From: Bacteroidota bacterium
GTDB lineage: Bacteria > Bacteroidota > Bacteroidia > Bacteroidales > P3
DNA length: 64,000 nucleotides
Reading direction: 5' to 3'
Assembly: GCA_017860255.1 (NCBI GenBank)
Contig: JAFNAR010000006.1
Coordinates: 1-64,000 of the forward strand
Positions 45,749 through 55,617 of the stretch are shown here, in pieces (within the stretch, counting starts at the first letter, position 1; every line of letters starts with the position of its first letter). The notes below the pieces were generated by a model. The model did not search any database and was not told the DNA's origin. It was given only the letters and a program-made list of their open reading frames with translations. A program made the position numbers and the translations under genes.

Positions 45749-47053
45749 TTACTTATCTGAATTTTGATAGACAATATCACCATTTACAAAGGTTGAAACT
45801 ATCTTTGAGTTGAATGTTTCTCCTTCAAAAGGAGACCAATTGCATTTTGATAAAATTGTGTCTTTACTTACTTGGGTTTTTCCATTCAAATCAACCAAAA
45901 CCAAATCAGCATAATAGCCTTCCTTAATATATCCTCTTTTTTCTAATTGGAAATAGTTGGCTGGATTATGGCACATTTTTTCTTGAAGCTGAGAAAGAGA
46001 CAACTCTCCTTGCTTAACCAATTCAAGCATTATATTTAATGAAAACTGAATTGAGGGAATGCCTGATGGAGATTGAAAATATGGTTTTTCTTTTTCTTCA
46101 ATTAAATGAGGTGCATGGTCAGTTGCCACAAAATCTATTTTATCCTCACGTAAGGCTTTTCGTAGAGCTTCTCTATCTGTTTTGCTCTTAACGGAAGGAT
46201 TACATTTTATTTTATTACCCAAGCGTTCAAAATCCTTTTCTTCAAACCATAGATGAATTGGAGAAACTTCTGCAGTAATATTTTTGGAGTCAATCTTCCC
46301 TTTTTGAAGTAATGATAATTCTTTTTCAGTGGTAATATGAGCAATATTTAGTTTAGTTTTCTCTTTAGCCATATCTATTGCAAACTTTGTTGACAAATAG
46401 CAAGCCTCTGCATCTCTTACTAATGGATGAATTGAAGATGGAGCATCATTGTTAGGATATAATTCTTTGTATTTGGCAGTGTTTGCTCTAATTCTTTTTC
46501 CGTCTTCACAATGTGCGGTAATAATCATTTTGCTATTTTCAAACAATCCTTCAATTGCTTGAGCCTTATCAACCAACATATCTCCTGTTGATGAGCCAAG
46601 GTAAATTTTATAGCCACAAATTAGATTAGGATCAATACTTAAAGCTTCTTCCAAATTATTATTAGTTATGCCAAGATAGAACTTGTAGTTGCATAACATT
46701 TTTTCTTCTGCAAGTTTAATTTTTTCAGTTAAGGCTTGGAGGTTAGTTGTTGGAGGAATTGTGTTTGGCATATCAAAAACAGTGGTTATTCCTCCAGCAA
46801 CAGCAGCTCTTGACTCAGAAAGCATATCTGCTTTACTTTCTAATCCTGGCTCACGAAAATGTACGTGTATATCAATAATTCCAGGAAGCAAAACTAAACC
46901 CTTAGCCTCTATAATTTCTGTTTGAGAAGGCAAAGCATTGATTTCATTTTCAGAAATCTTAATTATTTTTTCATCCTCAATCAGAACATTTACTGCTTTT
47001 AAACTAAGTCCTTCAGCAATTTGAGCTAAGTGAATATATTTATAATTGGGCAT
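45749..47053 (-). CDS. pyrC: Dihydroorotase
   Basis: Closes the ring of carbamoyl-aspartate in pyrimidine synthesis. Type I dihydroorotase, 434 residues: the metal motif GIIDIHVHFREPG near 57-69, SRAAVAGGITTVFDMPNTIPP, the candidate carbamylated lysine in CGYKIYLGSS, further histidines in AHCEDGKRI and NIAHITTEKE, and the late DHAPHLIEEK. The start overlaps the previous gene by 1 bp. No other pyrimidine gene lies in this operon. Confidence 0.95.
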   Translation of the reverse strand: MPNYKYIHLAQIAEGLSLKAVNVLIEDEKIIKISENEINALPSQTEIIEAKGLVLLPGIIDIHVHFREPGLESKADMLSESRAAVAGGITTVFDMPNTIPPTTNLQALTEKIKLAEEKMLCNYKFYLGITNNNLEEALSIDPNLICGYKIYLGSSTGDMLVDKAQAIEGLFENSKMIITAHCEDGKRIRANTAKYKELYPNNDAPSSIHPLVRDAEACYLSTKFAIDMAKEKTKLNIAHITTEKELSLLQKGKIDSKNITAEVSPIHLWFEEKDFERLGNKIKCNPSVKSKTDREALRKALREDKIDFVATDHAPHLIEEKEKPYFQSPSGIPSIQFSLNIMLELVKQGELSLSQLQEKMCHNPANYFQLEKRGYIKEGYYADLVLVDLNGKTQVSKDTILSKCNWSPFEGETFNSKIVSTFVNGDIVYQNSDK

Positions 47054-47865
47054 TATGCTTGCTCTACTTCTGCAACAATAGCTTGGTCAACCAAGATTCT
47101 TCCACAGTATTCGCAAACAATAACTTTTTTGTGCATTCTAATATCCATTTGTCTTTGGTGAGGAATTTTGTTGAAACATCCACCACAAGCATCTCTATCA
47201 ACTTCAACAACTGCCAAACCATTTCTTGAATTAGCTCTTATTTTTTGATAAGCTGTTAAATATCTATCTTCAATTAATTTCTCATTTTCCTTACTTTCTT
47301 CCAACAATACTCTTTCCTTTTCTTGAGTTTCAGCAATAATCTCGTCTAATTCAGATTTCTTAATTTCAAGGTCTTTCCTCTTATCTTCCAAAATGGTCTT
47401 AATTCTTTCCATTTCTTGCTTTTGGCGTTCTATTTCAGCATTAGATTCCTTAATTTTCTTTTCGCAAAGTTGGATTTCTAAGTTTTGGAATTCAATTTCT
47501 TTGGTTAGAGATTCGTATTCACGATTATTTCTAACGTTATTTTGTTGTGTTGTGTACTTCTTAATTAAAGCATTACAGTCAGCAATCATTGTTTTTTTAT
47601 CAAGATTCTTTTGATTTAAAGCAACTTCTTCAGCTTTAAATTTTTCAATTCTTGTTTCCAATCCTGCAATTTCGTCTTCAAGGTCTTGAACCTCTAAAGG
47701 CAACTCTCCTCTAATTATTCTAATACGGTCTATTTGAGAATCAATTTGCTGTAATTTATACATAGCAACCAATCTCTTTTCAACTGTAATGTCTGCTTCA
47801 TCGCTCTTAATGAATTGAGTAACCTTTGCTTCTTCTTTTGTTTTTGCTGTAACTTTCTTTGCCAT
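47053..47865 (-). CDS. Zinc-ribbon coiled-coil protein (C4-type, DUF164 family)
   Basis: A 270-residue protein. Residues 30-205 form a long antiparallel coiled coil (IRGELPLEVQDLEDEIAGLETRIEKFKAEEV, read in heptads). The C-terminus has four zinc cysteines in CGGCFNKIP and CEYCGRIL. The family binds nucleic acid or ribosome-associated factors, but the biological role is unclear. It lies between a Nif3-like gene and pyrC, the usual neighbourhood of nif3 and this family in Bacteroidota. Confidence 0.9.
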   Translation of the reverse strand: MAKKVTAKTKEEAKVTQFIKSDEADITVEKRLVAMYKLQQIDSQIDRIRIIRGELPLEVQDLEDEIAGLETRIEKFKAEEVALNQKNLDKKTMIADCNALIKKYTTQQNNVRNNREYESLTKEIEFQNLEIQLCEKKIKESNAEIERQKQEMERIKTILEDKRKDLEIKKSELDEIIAETQEKERVLLEESKENEKLIEDRYLTAYQKIRANSRNGLAVVEVDRDACGGCFNKIPHQRQMDIRMHKKVIVCEYCGRILVDQAIVAEVEQA

Positions 47866-47874
47866 TATGATTTA

Positions 47875-48678
47875 TTATTTAATATATTTTACTCTATTTG
47901 CGGTCTTATCGGAAATTAAGGGCACAAAATTACAAAACTTTTCATAAAGAACTGCAATAATCCTTTCTTTTATAAATTGTTCGCTTTCAAAATGTCCTAT
48001 CTCTGCAAGTAATATTACGTTATCGTTATCAATTAAATCATGATATTTTATTTCTCCAGTAATGAAAACATCTGCCTTATTTTTAACTGCTTCATCAATC
48101 AAAAAACTACCACTTCCTCCACAAATTGCAACTTTTTTTATTTGTTTTTGTTTATGGGAATTAAATTTTATTTGACTTAGGTTAAGGTTTGTTTTTAACA
48201 TTTGAAGAAAATCTTCAGTATCCATTATTTCTTTTAATTCTCCAATTCCTCCTGCTCCTAAATAATTATCATTATTAAATATTAAGTCAGAACTTAGTGG
48301 TTTAAATTTTTGAAGTCCTATTTTCTCTGCCAATATTCCATTTACTCCATTAAAAGCATTATCAAGATTTGTGTGAGCAGAATAAATTGAAATATCATTT
48401 TTAATTGCTTTAATTATTATTTTACCTAAGGTTGAATAATAATCTATTTTCTTTATTCCACTGAAAATTATTGGATGATGAGAAACTATTAAATTACATT
48501 TGTTTTCAATTGCTTTTTCTACTACCTCTAAAGATAAGTCTAAGCAAACATAAACTCCACTGCATTCATTATTAATATCCCCTAAAGTCAATCCTGAATT
48601 ATCGTAATCTTCCTGCCATTCTAAAGGAGCAAAGCTCTCAAGAGTTTCAATAATGTCTTTAATTAATACTTTCTTCAT
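47875..48678 (-). CDS. Nif3-like dinuclear metal centre protein (DUF34)
   Basis: A 267-residue Nif3 family protein. Metal ligands are visible in CNLIVSHHPIIF, AHTNLDNAFNGVNG and LLAEIGHFESEQF. The length is that of the short form, without the PII-like central insertion found in longer Bacteroidota members. The family forms hexameric toroids; suggested roles include GTP cyclohydrolase-like or general damage control, none certain. The stop overlaps the zinc-ribbon region by none, the gap being 9 bp. Its start overlaps the PNP stop by 1 bp. Confidence 0.92.
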   Translation of the reverse strand: MKKVLIKDIIETLESFAPLEWQEDYDNSGLTLGDINNECSGVYVCLDLSLEVVEKAIENKCNLIVSHHPIIFSGIKKIDYYSTLGKIIIKAIKNDISIYSAHTNLDNAFNGVNGILAEKIGLQKFKPLSSDLIFNNDNYLGAGGIGELKEIMDTEDFLQMLKTNLNLSQIKFNSHKQKQIKKVAICGGSGSFLIDEAVKNKADVFITGEIKYHDLIDNDNVILLAEIGHFESEQFIKERIIAVLYEKFCNFVPLISDKTANRVKYIK

Positions 48679-49490
48679 TATAATCTTTCAATTAGTTTTT
48701 CCACTAATAACATCATTTTTTCTTCTGCATTCTTTCCTGCCTGAAGAACCTCATCGTGAGTTGGATCTTCAATTGCATCTTCATTAAATACGTTTGACAC
48801 AAGACTCATTGCAAAAACATCCATTTGCGAATGAGCTGCAACAATAACTTCTGGAGTTGTACTCATACCAACACAATCAGCTCCAACCTTATGATAAAAC
48901 TTATATTCAGAAGGAGTTTCAAAGCTTGGTCCTGAATTGCCTAAATAAACTCCTTGCTTTATTTCAATATTATTTTCTTTTGCAATTTCTTTTGCTTTTT
49001 CAATTAAACTTGGAGTATAAGCTCTGCTCATTGAAGGGAAACGAAGTCCTAATCTATCATCATTCTTTCCAATCAAAGGATTTGGTAAAAGATTTATGTG
49101 ATCTTCAATTATCATTATATCTCCAACTTTAAAAGTTGGATTAACTCCTCCTGCTGCATTTGTTAATATTAATGTTTGGACTCCCAATTCTTTCATTACT
49201 CTTATTGGAAAAGTAACTTCTTGCATTGAATAACCTTCATAGTAATGGAAACGTCCTTGCATTGCAATAATTTCTTTTCCTGCAAGAGTTCCAAAAACTA
49301 ATTTACTTTTATGACCTGTGGCTGTTGAAATAGCAAAATTTGGTATAGAAGAATAATCTAACACCTTTTCTGTTTGAATTATATTAACAATATTTGCCAA
49401 ACCACTTCCACAAACAATTCCAATCTTTGGCATTGTTTTAACATTGTCTTTAATATAATTTGCTGTAGCTTTTATTTTTTCTAACATCAT
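48678..49490 (-). CDS. Purine-nucleoside phosphorylase
   Basis: Splits purine nucleosides with phosphate for salvage. The 270-residue protein has IGIVCGSGL, MQGRFHYYEGYSMQEVTFPIRVMK, LILTNAAGGVN, GVYLGNSGPSFETPSEYKF and GMSTTPEVIVA-type motifs, in the order of trimeric PNPs (inosine/guanosine type). The start has two adjacent ATG codons (49490 and 49487); either way it overlaps the 3' end of lpxK by about 40 bp, so expression is coupled. Confidence 0.95.
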   Translation of the reverse strand: MMLEKIKATANYIKDNVKTMPKIGIVCGSGLANIVNIIQTEKVLDYSSIPNFAISTATGHKSKLVFGTLAGKEIIAMQGRFHYYEGYSMQEVTFPIRVMKELGVQTLILTNAAGGVNPTFKVGDIMIIEDHINLLPNPLIGKNDDRLGLRFPSMSRAYTPSLIEKAKEIAKENNIEIKQGVYLGNSGPSFETPSEYKFYHKVGADCVGMSTTPEVIVAAHSQMDVFAMSLVSNVFNEDAIEDPTHDEVLQAGKNAEEKMMLLVEKLIERL

Positions 49491-50520
49491 CTAAAATTAT
49501 TTCTCTAAAATTAACAGATTTACTTGCTGAAGAAGTAATTGTAAGTCCAATTGGCAGAACATATATTGGCAAATTTGTTAATTGCTCAAAGTTTTTAAGT
49601 CGCATTGAGTCTTTCTCTGTTGTAATTATAATAGTATTCTCTTGTCTCTTGGAATTATAAAGGTTTATAAGTTTTTCAATATCCTTATTTGTAAAATTAT
49701 AATGATCAGAAAACTCCAATTTATCTATTATTGTAGTTTTTTCTGAGATATAATCTATCATTGGCTTATTGTCTGCAATTCCAGTAATTAAAATTACTGA
49801 ATTGTCTTCTAAACTTAATGTTGATTCCTTATCAAATAAAGCATATAAAGGTTTGTAATCGGTATGACTGAAAAATACCTTTTGATATTTCTTTGGTCTT
49901 AGATTAGATTCAAAATCTACTTTATCTCCCATTGAATAATTTTGTGGAGATTTAGTAATAATTATGTAGTCAGCTCTTTTATATCCATTCTTGTGCTCTC
50001 TTAAAAGTCCAAAAGGAATTATCTTGTCTTTAAAAAACGGATAAGAATAAGAAGTTAATAGAATTGAAAGGTCTAATGATAGTTTCCTATGCTGAAAAGA
50101 ATCATCTAAAATAACTATTTCAAGATTATTTATTTCCTTTTCAAGTCTTTCAATACCCTTATTTCTGTCTTCACAAACTGCAAAAGTAATATTTGAAAAC
50201 TTTGACTTCATTTGCAAAGGTTCATCACCAACCTCTAAAGCTCTGTCATTTAGTTCTACAAACCTAAAACCTTTTGTTTTTCTTCCATAACCCCTACTCA
50301 AAACAGCTACATTATATACTTCCGAAAGAACACTTACCAAATATTCAACATGAGGAGTTTTGCCCGTTCCACCAACTCTCAAATTTCCAACTCCAATTGT
50401 TGTTACTTTATGTTTTTGAGATTTAAACCATTCAAAATCATAGAATCTATTACGAAAATAAATTACTATACCATATAACATGGTTAAAGGGAATAAAAGA
50501 TATGCAAAAAAAGCTCTCAT
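49450..50520 (-). CDS. lpxK: Tetraacyldisaccharide 4'-kinase
   Basis: Phosphorylates the 4' position of lipid A precursor at the inner membrane. The N-terminal hydrophobic anchor is residues 3-20. The Walker A motif is GNLRVGGTGKTPH (46-58), and DSFQHRKLSLD is the catalytic-base region. A late TTEKDSMRLK segment and the length (356) fit the family. Sits between the Rieske-like lipoprotein gene (7-bp gap) and PNP (about 41-bp overlap). Confidence 0.94.
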   Translation of the reverse strand: MRAFFAYLLFPLTMLYGIVIYFRNRFYDFEWFKSQKHKVTTIGVGNLRVGGTGKTPHVEYLVSVLSEVYNVAVLSRGYGRKTKGFRFVELNDRALEVGDEPLQMKSKFSNITFAVCEDRNKGIERLEKEINNLEIVILDDSFQHRKLSLDLSILLTSYSYPFFKDKIIPFGLLREHKNGYKRADYIIITKSPQNYSMGDKVDFESNLRPKKYQKVFFSHTDYKPLYALFDKESTLSLEDNSVILITGIADNKPMIDYISEKTTIIDKLEFSDHYNFTNKDIEKLINLYNSKRQENTIIITTEKDSMRLKNFEQLTNLPIYVLPIGLTITSSASKSVNFREIILDDVRKNKSYSKLY

Positions 50521-50527
50521 TTATATA

Positions 50528-50950
50528 TTAATTACAATTATAAACCCATAAATTACTTCCATCAAAGTAAGAGCAGTAAGTGTATAAACTTCTTTTGGCA
50601 ACACTGTTAGAAGTTGGAGAACCATCAACATAAATAAAATTTGAATGACATTTAGGACAATTGAGGAGCATGTTAGTTACTGTGTCAACTTCTAATCTTC
50701 CATGACAATTTTCAGCAGTACAAGATCTTTCAAAACAAATATATTCTCCATAGTTTATTCTAAAAATAGCTACTCCTCTCATACCTCCTTCAAAATATTC
50801 CCAACCTCTATTTCCTGTATTAAGATTAAAATACTCTGTGCTTTCAGGGTCAATATTAAAATTGACATAACCATAATCATAGGTATCTTCATTGCAACTA
50901 ACAAAGATAACTGCAATTAGTGAAAGAAATATTAGAAGTTTCTTATTCAT
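50528..50950 (-). CDS. Rieske-like lipoprotein with altered metal ligands
   Basis: A 140-residue lipoprotein (lipobox VIFVSC, Cys 19). From about 55 the pattern MRGVAIFRINYGEYICFERSC, LEVDTVTNMLLNCPKCHSNFIYVDGSP and the late LYTY resembles the Rieske fold. In place of the standard CxH and CxxH ligand pairs it has C77-x4-C82-H83 and C98-x2-C101-H102. The site may bind a metal through four cysteines, or be a non-canonical Fe-S centre. In the rbfA-pyrC operon between M28 peptidase and lpxK. Confidence 0.65.
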   Translation of the reverse strand: MNKKLLIFLSLIAVIFVSCNEDTYDYGYVNFNIDPESTEYFNLNTGNRGWEYFEGGMRGVAIFRINYGEYICFERSCTAENCHGRLEVDTVTNMLLNCPKCHSNFIYVDGSPTSNSVAKRSLYTYCSYFDGSNLWVYNCN

Positions 50951-50962
50951 AATAATGAAACG

Positions 50963-51952
50963 TTAAGAAGCACTATATATTGCAACTAAACAAACATCCC
51001 CAACAGCCTTTAATGTATTTTTACTTATGCAGGTAATATCGTCTTTAACAGTATGCCAATAAGGGAAGAAACTTCCAGTAGGGTCATGTTGAACAATATC
51101 TATCATTGGTATTTTTGCGTCTTTATTTACCCAAATATGATCATCCATAACTCCTCCTATTTGCTCATCAGAAAACATATTGCCATATCCTTTATCCTTT
51201 GCAATTTGCCATACCTTATTCATAATTGAAGGTGCATAGTACATTGATTGAGATTCTTTAACAAACAATGGATTGGAATAACCAACCATATCTAAAAGAA
51301 TACCATATTTTGCTTGATAGAAAGGTATATGAAGATTTTTTGCCCAATATTGAGAACCCAAGCACCAATCAGATTGGTCTTCTATGTCAGTTTTATCCCA
51401 TTCTGGACAACCTTGATCTTCTACATCAAATAAAACTATATCAACTCCTACAGAGGTTGGCTTAGCTTTCAAACATCTTGCTATTTCCATTAAAACACCT
51501 ACTCCTGAAGCTCCATCATTTGCACCAATAATTGGAGTTTTATGATTCTTTTCATCTGCGTCGTTATCTGCCCAAGCACGAGAATCCCAATGTGCTGAAA
51601 AAAGAGCTCTATCTGTTGAAGCAAGATTAAAACTAACAATTATATTTCTTCCTTTTACTTCTTTGCCATTGTAAAGCTTGGACGTGAAATTCTGTTCAAT
51701 AACAGTATCAGCATATTGTTTGAAAAAAGAAACCAAATAATCTCCACAAGCTTTGTGAGCCTTAGACTCTGGAACTCTTGGACCAAAATCACATTGATTC
51801 TTTACATAAGCAAAAGCACTATCTGCATTAAATGCTGGAATTTCAACACTTGCATAGTTAAAGTCCTTTTCTGCCTCTTTTTGTTTTTTATCTTTGCATG
51901 ATGCAAAAACAATCACTGATACAGCTAAAAATATTAAACTTAATTTCTTCAT
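50963..51952 (-). CDS. M28 family zinc peptidase lipoprotein (glutaminyl cyclase-like)
   Basis: A 329-residue lipoprotein (lipobox VIVFASC). The catalytic core has FSAHWDSRAWAD, GANDGASGVGVLMEIARCL, VDIVLFDVEDQG and a late DIVQHDPTGSFFPYWHTVKDD. The metal ligands in these motifs, plus a C-terminal aromatic, resemble bacterial glutaminyl-peptide cyclotransferases, which cyclise N-terminal glutamine and are related to T9SS cargo maturation. Activity as peptidase or cyclase cannot be decided here. The ATG at 51952 is preferred to an upstream start that would run into cysS. Confidence 0.9.
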   Translation of the reverse strand: MKKLSLIFLAVSVIVFASCKDKKQKEAEKDFNYASVEIPAFNADSAFAYVKNQCDFGPRVPESKAHKACGDYLVSFFKQYADTVIEQNFTSKLYNGKEVKGRNIIVSFNLASTDRALFSAHWDSRAWADNDADEKNHKTPIIGANDGASGVGVLMEIARCLKAKPTSVGVDIVLFDVEDQGCPEWDKTDIEDQSDWCLGSQYWAKNLHIPFYQAKYGILLDMVGYSNPLFVKESQSMYYAPSIMNKVWQIAKDKGYGNMFSDEQIGGVMDDHIWVNKDAKIPMIDIVQHDPTGSFFPYWHTVKDDITCISKNTLKAVGDVCLVAIYSAS

Positions 51953-51960
51953 TTTATTTT

Positions 51961-53427
51961 CTAATCTAATGACCAACTTACTCCATCTTTTGAATCCTTT
52001 ATCTTAACTCCAATTTCAGCTAACTTATCTCTAAGCTGATCACTCTTTGCCCAATCCTTATTCATTCTTGCCTCTTGACGCACATCCAAAATCATCTTAA
52101 CCAAACCTTCAATTGTTGGCATCATATTTGAAGTTTGTTCATCTTTTATTCCTAAAATATCTACAAGATAATTATTAAACAAAGCCTTTAAGTCTTCTAA
52201 GCCCTCTGAATTAATTTTTTCTTTTCCATCAATAATTTTATTGATAATTGAAGCTGCTTCAAACAAATTAGAGATAACAATTGGAGTGTTAAAATCGTCA
52301 TCCATTGCTTCTTTGCAATTATTAATTAGAGCTTTAATATCTAATTCTGCTGCATTATTGGAAGGAGTAATATTATTTATATTTCTTTGAGCCTCAAGTA
52401 AACGTTTAAGTCCTTTTTCTGCAGCTGTTAGTGCTTCATTAGAAAAATCCAATGTTGAACGATAGTGTGCTTGAAGAATAAAGAAACGTATTGTCATTGG
52501 AGAATAGGCTTTTTCCAATAGTTTATGAGTTCCATTAAACAACTCTTCCAAAGTAATAAAGTTTCCTAAACTCTTTCCCATCTTTTGACCAGCAATTGTA
52601 ATCATATTGTTATGTATCCAATAGTTGGTTGGTTCGTGTCCAAATGCACAAACAGACTGTGCAATTTCAGATTCGTGATGTGGGAAAAGAAGGTCAAGTC
52701 CTCCTCCATGAATATCAAATTTATCTCCAAGATATTTTGCACTCATTGCTGTACATTCTAAATGCCAACCAGGAAAACCATCACTCCAGGGAGAAGGCCA
52801 ACGCATTATGTGTTCGGGTTCAGCTTTCTTCCAAAGAGCAAAATCTGCAGGATTGTGTTTTTCTTTTTGACCATCAAGTTCTCTTGTGGTTTGAAGCATA
52901 TCCTCAATAACTCTATTTGAAAGAATTCCATATTTATGAGTATCATTATGATATTTCAAAACATCAAAATAAACATTTCCTCCAGAAACATAAGCATAAC
53001 CAGCATCTAATATCTTTTTAACAATATCAATCTGTTCAATAATATGTCCTGAGGCTGAAGGTTGAATGCTTGGACGAAGAACATTTAAAAGATCCATTGC
53101 ATCAAGATAGCGTTTAGTGTAAAATTGTGCTATCTCCATTGGTTCAACTTGTTCAAGACGTGCTTTCTTTGCTATTTTATCTTCTCCTTCATCAGCATCA
53201 TTTTCCAAATGTCCAACATCAGTAATATTTCTCACGTATCTAACCTTGTAACCTAAGAATTTAAGGTAACGAAAAACTATATCAAAAGTAATCCCAGGAC
53301 GAGCATGTCCTAAGTGAGCATCCCCATAAACTGTTGGTCCGCAAACATACATTCCAACATGTGGAGGATTAATTGGTTTAAATATTTCTTTCTTTCTTGT
53401 TAGTGTATTATAAACCTGAAGTTCCAT
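51961..53427 (-). CDS. cysS: Cysteinyl-tRNA synthetase
   Basis: A 488-residue class I synthetase. The HIGH-type motif is HLGHARPG and the KMSKS-type motif [20 protein letters not shown] near 29 and GWHLECTAM near 226 contain zinc ligands that recognise cysteine. The C-terminal anticodon-binding domain ([22 protein letters not shown]) is present. The gene follows the FtsX-like gene with a 1-bp gap, so it is in the same operon. Confidence 0.97.
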   Translation of the reverse strand: MELQVYNTLTRKKEIFKPINPPHVGMYVCGPTVYGDAHLGHARPGITFDIVFRYLKFLGYKVRYVRNITDVGHLENDADEGEDKIAKKARLEQVEPMEIAQFYTKRYLDAMDLLNVLRPSIQPSASGHIIEQIDIVKKILDAGYAYVSGGNVYFDVLKYHNDTHKYGILSNRVIEDMLQTTRELDGQKEKHNPADFALWKKAEPEHIMRWPSPWSDGFPGWHLECTAMSAKYLGDKFDIHGGGLDLLFPHHESEIAQSVCAFGHEPTNYWIHNNMITIAGQKMGKSLGNFITLEELFNGTHKLLEKAYSPMTIRFFILQAHYRSTLDFSNEALTAAEKGLKRLLEAQRNINNITPSNNAAELDIKALINNCKEAMDDDFNTPIVISNLFEAASIINKIIDGKEKINSEGLEDLKALFNNYLVDILGIKDEQTSNMMPTIEGLVKMILDVRQEARMNKDWAKSDQLRDKLAEIGVKIKDSKDGVSWSLD

Positions 53428-53428
53428 A

Positions 53429-54658
53429 TTATTGATTTAAATTATTATCAAACTTAATTCTACTTACCATTATTGCAACTGAAATTATTCCAATTGACAA
53501 AACTAATAAAAATATTGATATTATATCCATTAACTTAAGGACTATTGGGAAAGCGTCAACAATTAAATTATCTCCACCCATCTTTATTAGTCCAAAATGT
53601 TGTTGAATTAAACAAAAACCTATTCCTAAAAGAAGTCCAACTAAAGCTCCAATAAAGGAAAGCATCAATCCATTAAAGAAATATATCTTTCTAACAACAG
53701 ACAAACTTGCTCCCATTGAACGTAAAATTTGAATATCTTTTTTCTTATCCAATATCAAAAGAGACAAAGATCCCATTACATTAAAAGTTGCCACAAAAAT
53801 TATAAACGCAAGAATGGCATAAACTCCCAAACGCTCTGCCTTAACTACTTTTTGATATAATGGATCTTGTTCCAAAATATCCTTAACAGAATAGTCCTTG
53901 CCTGCAATTTGCTGAATTTCTTCCTTAAGTTTTGGAATATCTTTATTCTCCTTTGCACTAACGTAAATTGCACTAACTTCATTGTTTTCATACTCCAAAA
54001 GATTTCTGGCAAAGCTAATTGGCAAAAAAACATCAGTTTCATCCATTGTGGAATTCATCATAAAACTTCCACAATAGTTAATCTCTCCAACATTAAAAGT
54101 TTCTTCTGCAATTGGAGAAATTCTCCCACTTCTTTTTGGAACAGCAAGCTTAATTACAGCACCCATTACATCAGCATTATTATTTAAGCCTAAACTTCCC
54201 ATAAGTCCAATACCCAAAACACAAGCATCTTTACCAAAGCGTTTTAGTTGAAACCTTCCATAAACTATTGAAGTGTCAATTCTATTTAATGCATAATAGG
54301 AAGGTTCAATCCCTTTCATCCTAACCAATGCCTGAGAAGAGCCAAAGGTTGCCAAAGCATTTTCTGCTAATACAGGTGTTGAAACAGAAATATCCTTCAA
54401 AGAAGAAATCTTTTTATAGTTAATAGAATCCAAAGAAAACACCTTTCCCTTATTGGCTTGAATAATTAGTGGAGGATTTGATAATGATAGTATTTTTTCT
54501 CCTACATCAGTAAATCCGTTAAAAACAGAAAGAACAATTAAAAGAGCCGATGTTGTAATAGCAATTCCAATCATTGAAATCATTGAGATTATATTAATAA
54601 CCTTCAATTTTTTCTTTGAAAAGAAATAACGAAAAGCAACAAAGAGTGGAAGATTCAT
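53429..54658 (-). CDS. FtsX/LolC-like ABC transporter permease
   Basis: A 409-residue membrane protein with one N-terminal helix (about 20-42), a large periplasmic domain (43-270) and three C-terminal helices (about 280-400). The motif [30 protein letters not shown] and the later [31 protein letters not shown] are typical of LolC/LolE lipoprotein-releasing permeases. The matching ATPase is not in this window. A role in moving lipoproteins from the inner membrane is the likeliest. Confidence 0.92.
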   Translation of the reverse strand: MNLPLFVAFRYFFSKKKLKVINIISMISMIGIAITTSALLIVLSVFNGFTDVGEKILSLSNPPLIIQANKGKVFSLDSINYKKISSLKDISVSTPVLAENALATFGSSQALVRMKGIEPSYYALNRIDTSIVYGRFQLKRFGKDACVLGIGLMGSLGLNNNADVMGAVIKLAVPKRSGRISPIAEETFNVGEINYCGSFMMNSTMDETDVFLPISFARNLLEYENNEVSAIYVSAKENKDIPKLKEEIQQIAGKDYSVKDILEQDPLYQKVVKAERLGVYAILAFIIFVATFNVMGSLSLLILDKKKDIQILRSMGASLSVVRKIYFFNGLMLSFIGALVGLLLGIGFCLIQQHFGLIKMGGDNLIVDAFPIVLKLMDIISIFLLVLSIGIISVAIMVSRIKFDNNLNQ

Positions 54659-54662
54659 ATTT

Positions 54663-54721
54663 AGTGGTTAATGATTAATGGTTAGTGGTTAACTTTTATT
54701 TTTCACTTTTACCTTTTACCT
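54663..54721. repeat. TTAATGATTAATGG / AAAGGTAAAAG word repeats
   Basis: Between rbfA and the FtsX-like gene are the simple words TTAATGATTAATGG, GGTTAGTGGTTAAC, then ACTTTTACCTTTTACC. The first resembles 18342-18379 in the other orientation and 56054-56090. The gap contains no gene. Confidence 0.5.
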
Positions 54722-54722
54722 T

Positions 54723-55067
54723 TTAACTCTTAAGAAGGTTGTCTATCTTTTCCAAATAATCCAAGCTATCATCAATAAAGAAACTTAATTGAGGAATAAC
54801 TCTTAGTTGATTTCTTACTCTTTGAGCAAGCTTCATCTTTATTAGAGTATTCTTTTCTTCCAATAGTTTGAAGATTTCTTGTGTGGACTTGCCTTTTAAA
54901 GCAAAAATACTAACATACACACGAGCTACCGACAAATCGGCACTTACTCTAACCTTTGTTACAGTAATCATAGCCCCTTCAAATAAAGCCACAGCTTCCA
55001 TTTGCAATATTTCGCCTAAATCTTTTTGAATTAAACGAGCAACTTTTTCTAATCTTTTTGAGTCCAT
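54723..55067 (-). CDS. rbfA: 30S ribosome-binding factor A
   Basis: A 114-residue KH-like domain protein needed for late 16S maturation. The N-terminal SKRLEKVARLIQKDLGEIL helix and VTVTKVRVSADLSVARVYVSIF match the family, followed by RVRNQLRVIPQLSFFIDDSLDYLEKID. The ATG at 55067 is chosen; six further upstream codons lie in the likely promoter. Minus-strand TATTTTTG (55082-55075) ends 7 bp before the ATG, so transcription could start at the ATG. It heads the ten-gene operon through pyrC. Confidence 0.93.
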   Translation of the reverse strand: MDSKRLEKVARLIQKDLGEILQMEAVALFEGAMITVTKVRVSADLSVARVYVSIFALKGKSTQEIFKLLEEKNTLIKMKLAQRVRNQLRVIPQLSFFIDDSLDYLEKIDNLLKS

Positions 55068-55074
55068 AGAAATG

Positions 55075-55082
55075 CAAAAATA
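55075..55082 (-). promoter_or_regulatory. Candidate -7 element for the rbfA-pyrC operon
   Basis: TATTTTTG read on the minus strand, 7 bp before the rbfA ATG. As with the DUF4296 gene, its nearness to the start codon would give a leaderless or nearly leaderless transcript. No CAA (-33 complement) lies at 19-21 bp. Confidence 0.4.
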
Positions 55083-55182
55083 CAATATATTTTACAAAAA
55101 CTCCATTTAACCAACAGAATAATATGATAAAGATAAGAAATACAGAGGAATAAAGAAGAAAAACCAACTTTATTCTTAAAAG

Positions 55183-55276
55183 TTTAGGGAGGAAGTGCAT
55201 TTAGGGAGGCAGTTTTATACCTTTATATATATATTAAGATAGGAAATTGCCTCCCTGCTTCCCTACCTCCCTAAAT
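55183..55276. repeat. Hairpin repeat, left copy (HU/VirE module)
   Basis: TTTAGGGAGG at 55183-55192 is inverted as CCTCCCTAAA at 55266-55275. Inside, AGGGAGGCAGTTT pairs with AAATTGCCTCCCT with one wobble. On the right arm the words CCTCCCT, CTTCCCT and CCTCCCT follow each other. A closely related element in the same orientation lies at 60922-61013. The rest of 55277-55617 has further CTCC words and an AT-rich leader of the HU gene with TATTTTTG at 55451-55458. Confidence 0.85.
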
Positions 55277-55617
55277 CCTCATATTCTCCAAAAAACTCCC
55301 TGATTTTTTACGAAAAAGCTCCATCTTTCTCCAAAAAAAGTTTAGTTTTTTAAACATTATCTTTAGCTAAAGAAATTTCTCTGAACTTAATGTAAAACGT
55401 TGTTTAAATGAATAATAGGTAAAACAGTAAAAATAGTTAGGAAATCAACGTATTTTTGTTTAGAATGTCAAATAAAAGGGTTTAAAAGTTTGGTAAATAG
55501 CATAATATGTTGTATCTCTGTAATAGATAAAATGAAAAAAATAGAAGTTTTCATTTTAATTTTAAACCAAATTAAAAAACCTCGCGATAGTGATTTGAAG
55601 GTCAATCGCAAAAAATT

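Noticed and set aside
55583-55612. GCGAT/ATCGC inverted repeat in the HU leader as an operator
   Set aside because: Only 5 bp per arm with a long loop; too weak to call without homologues.
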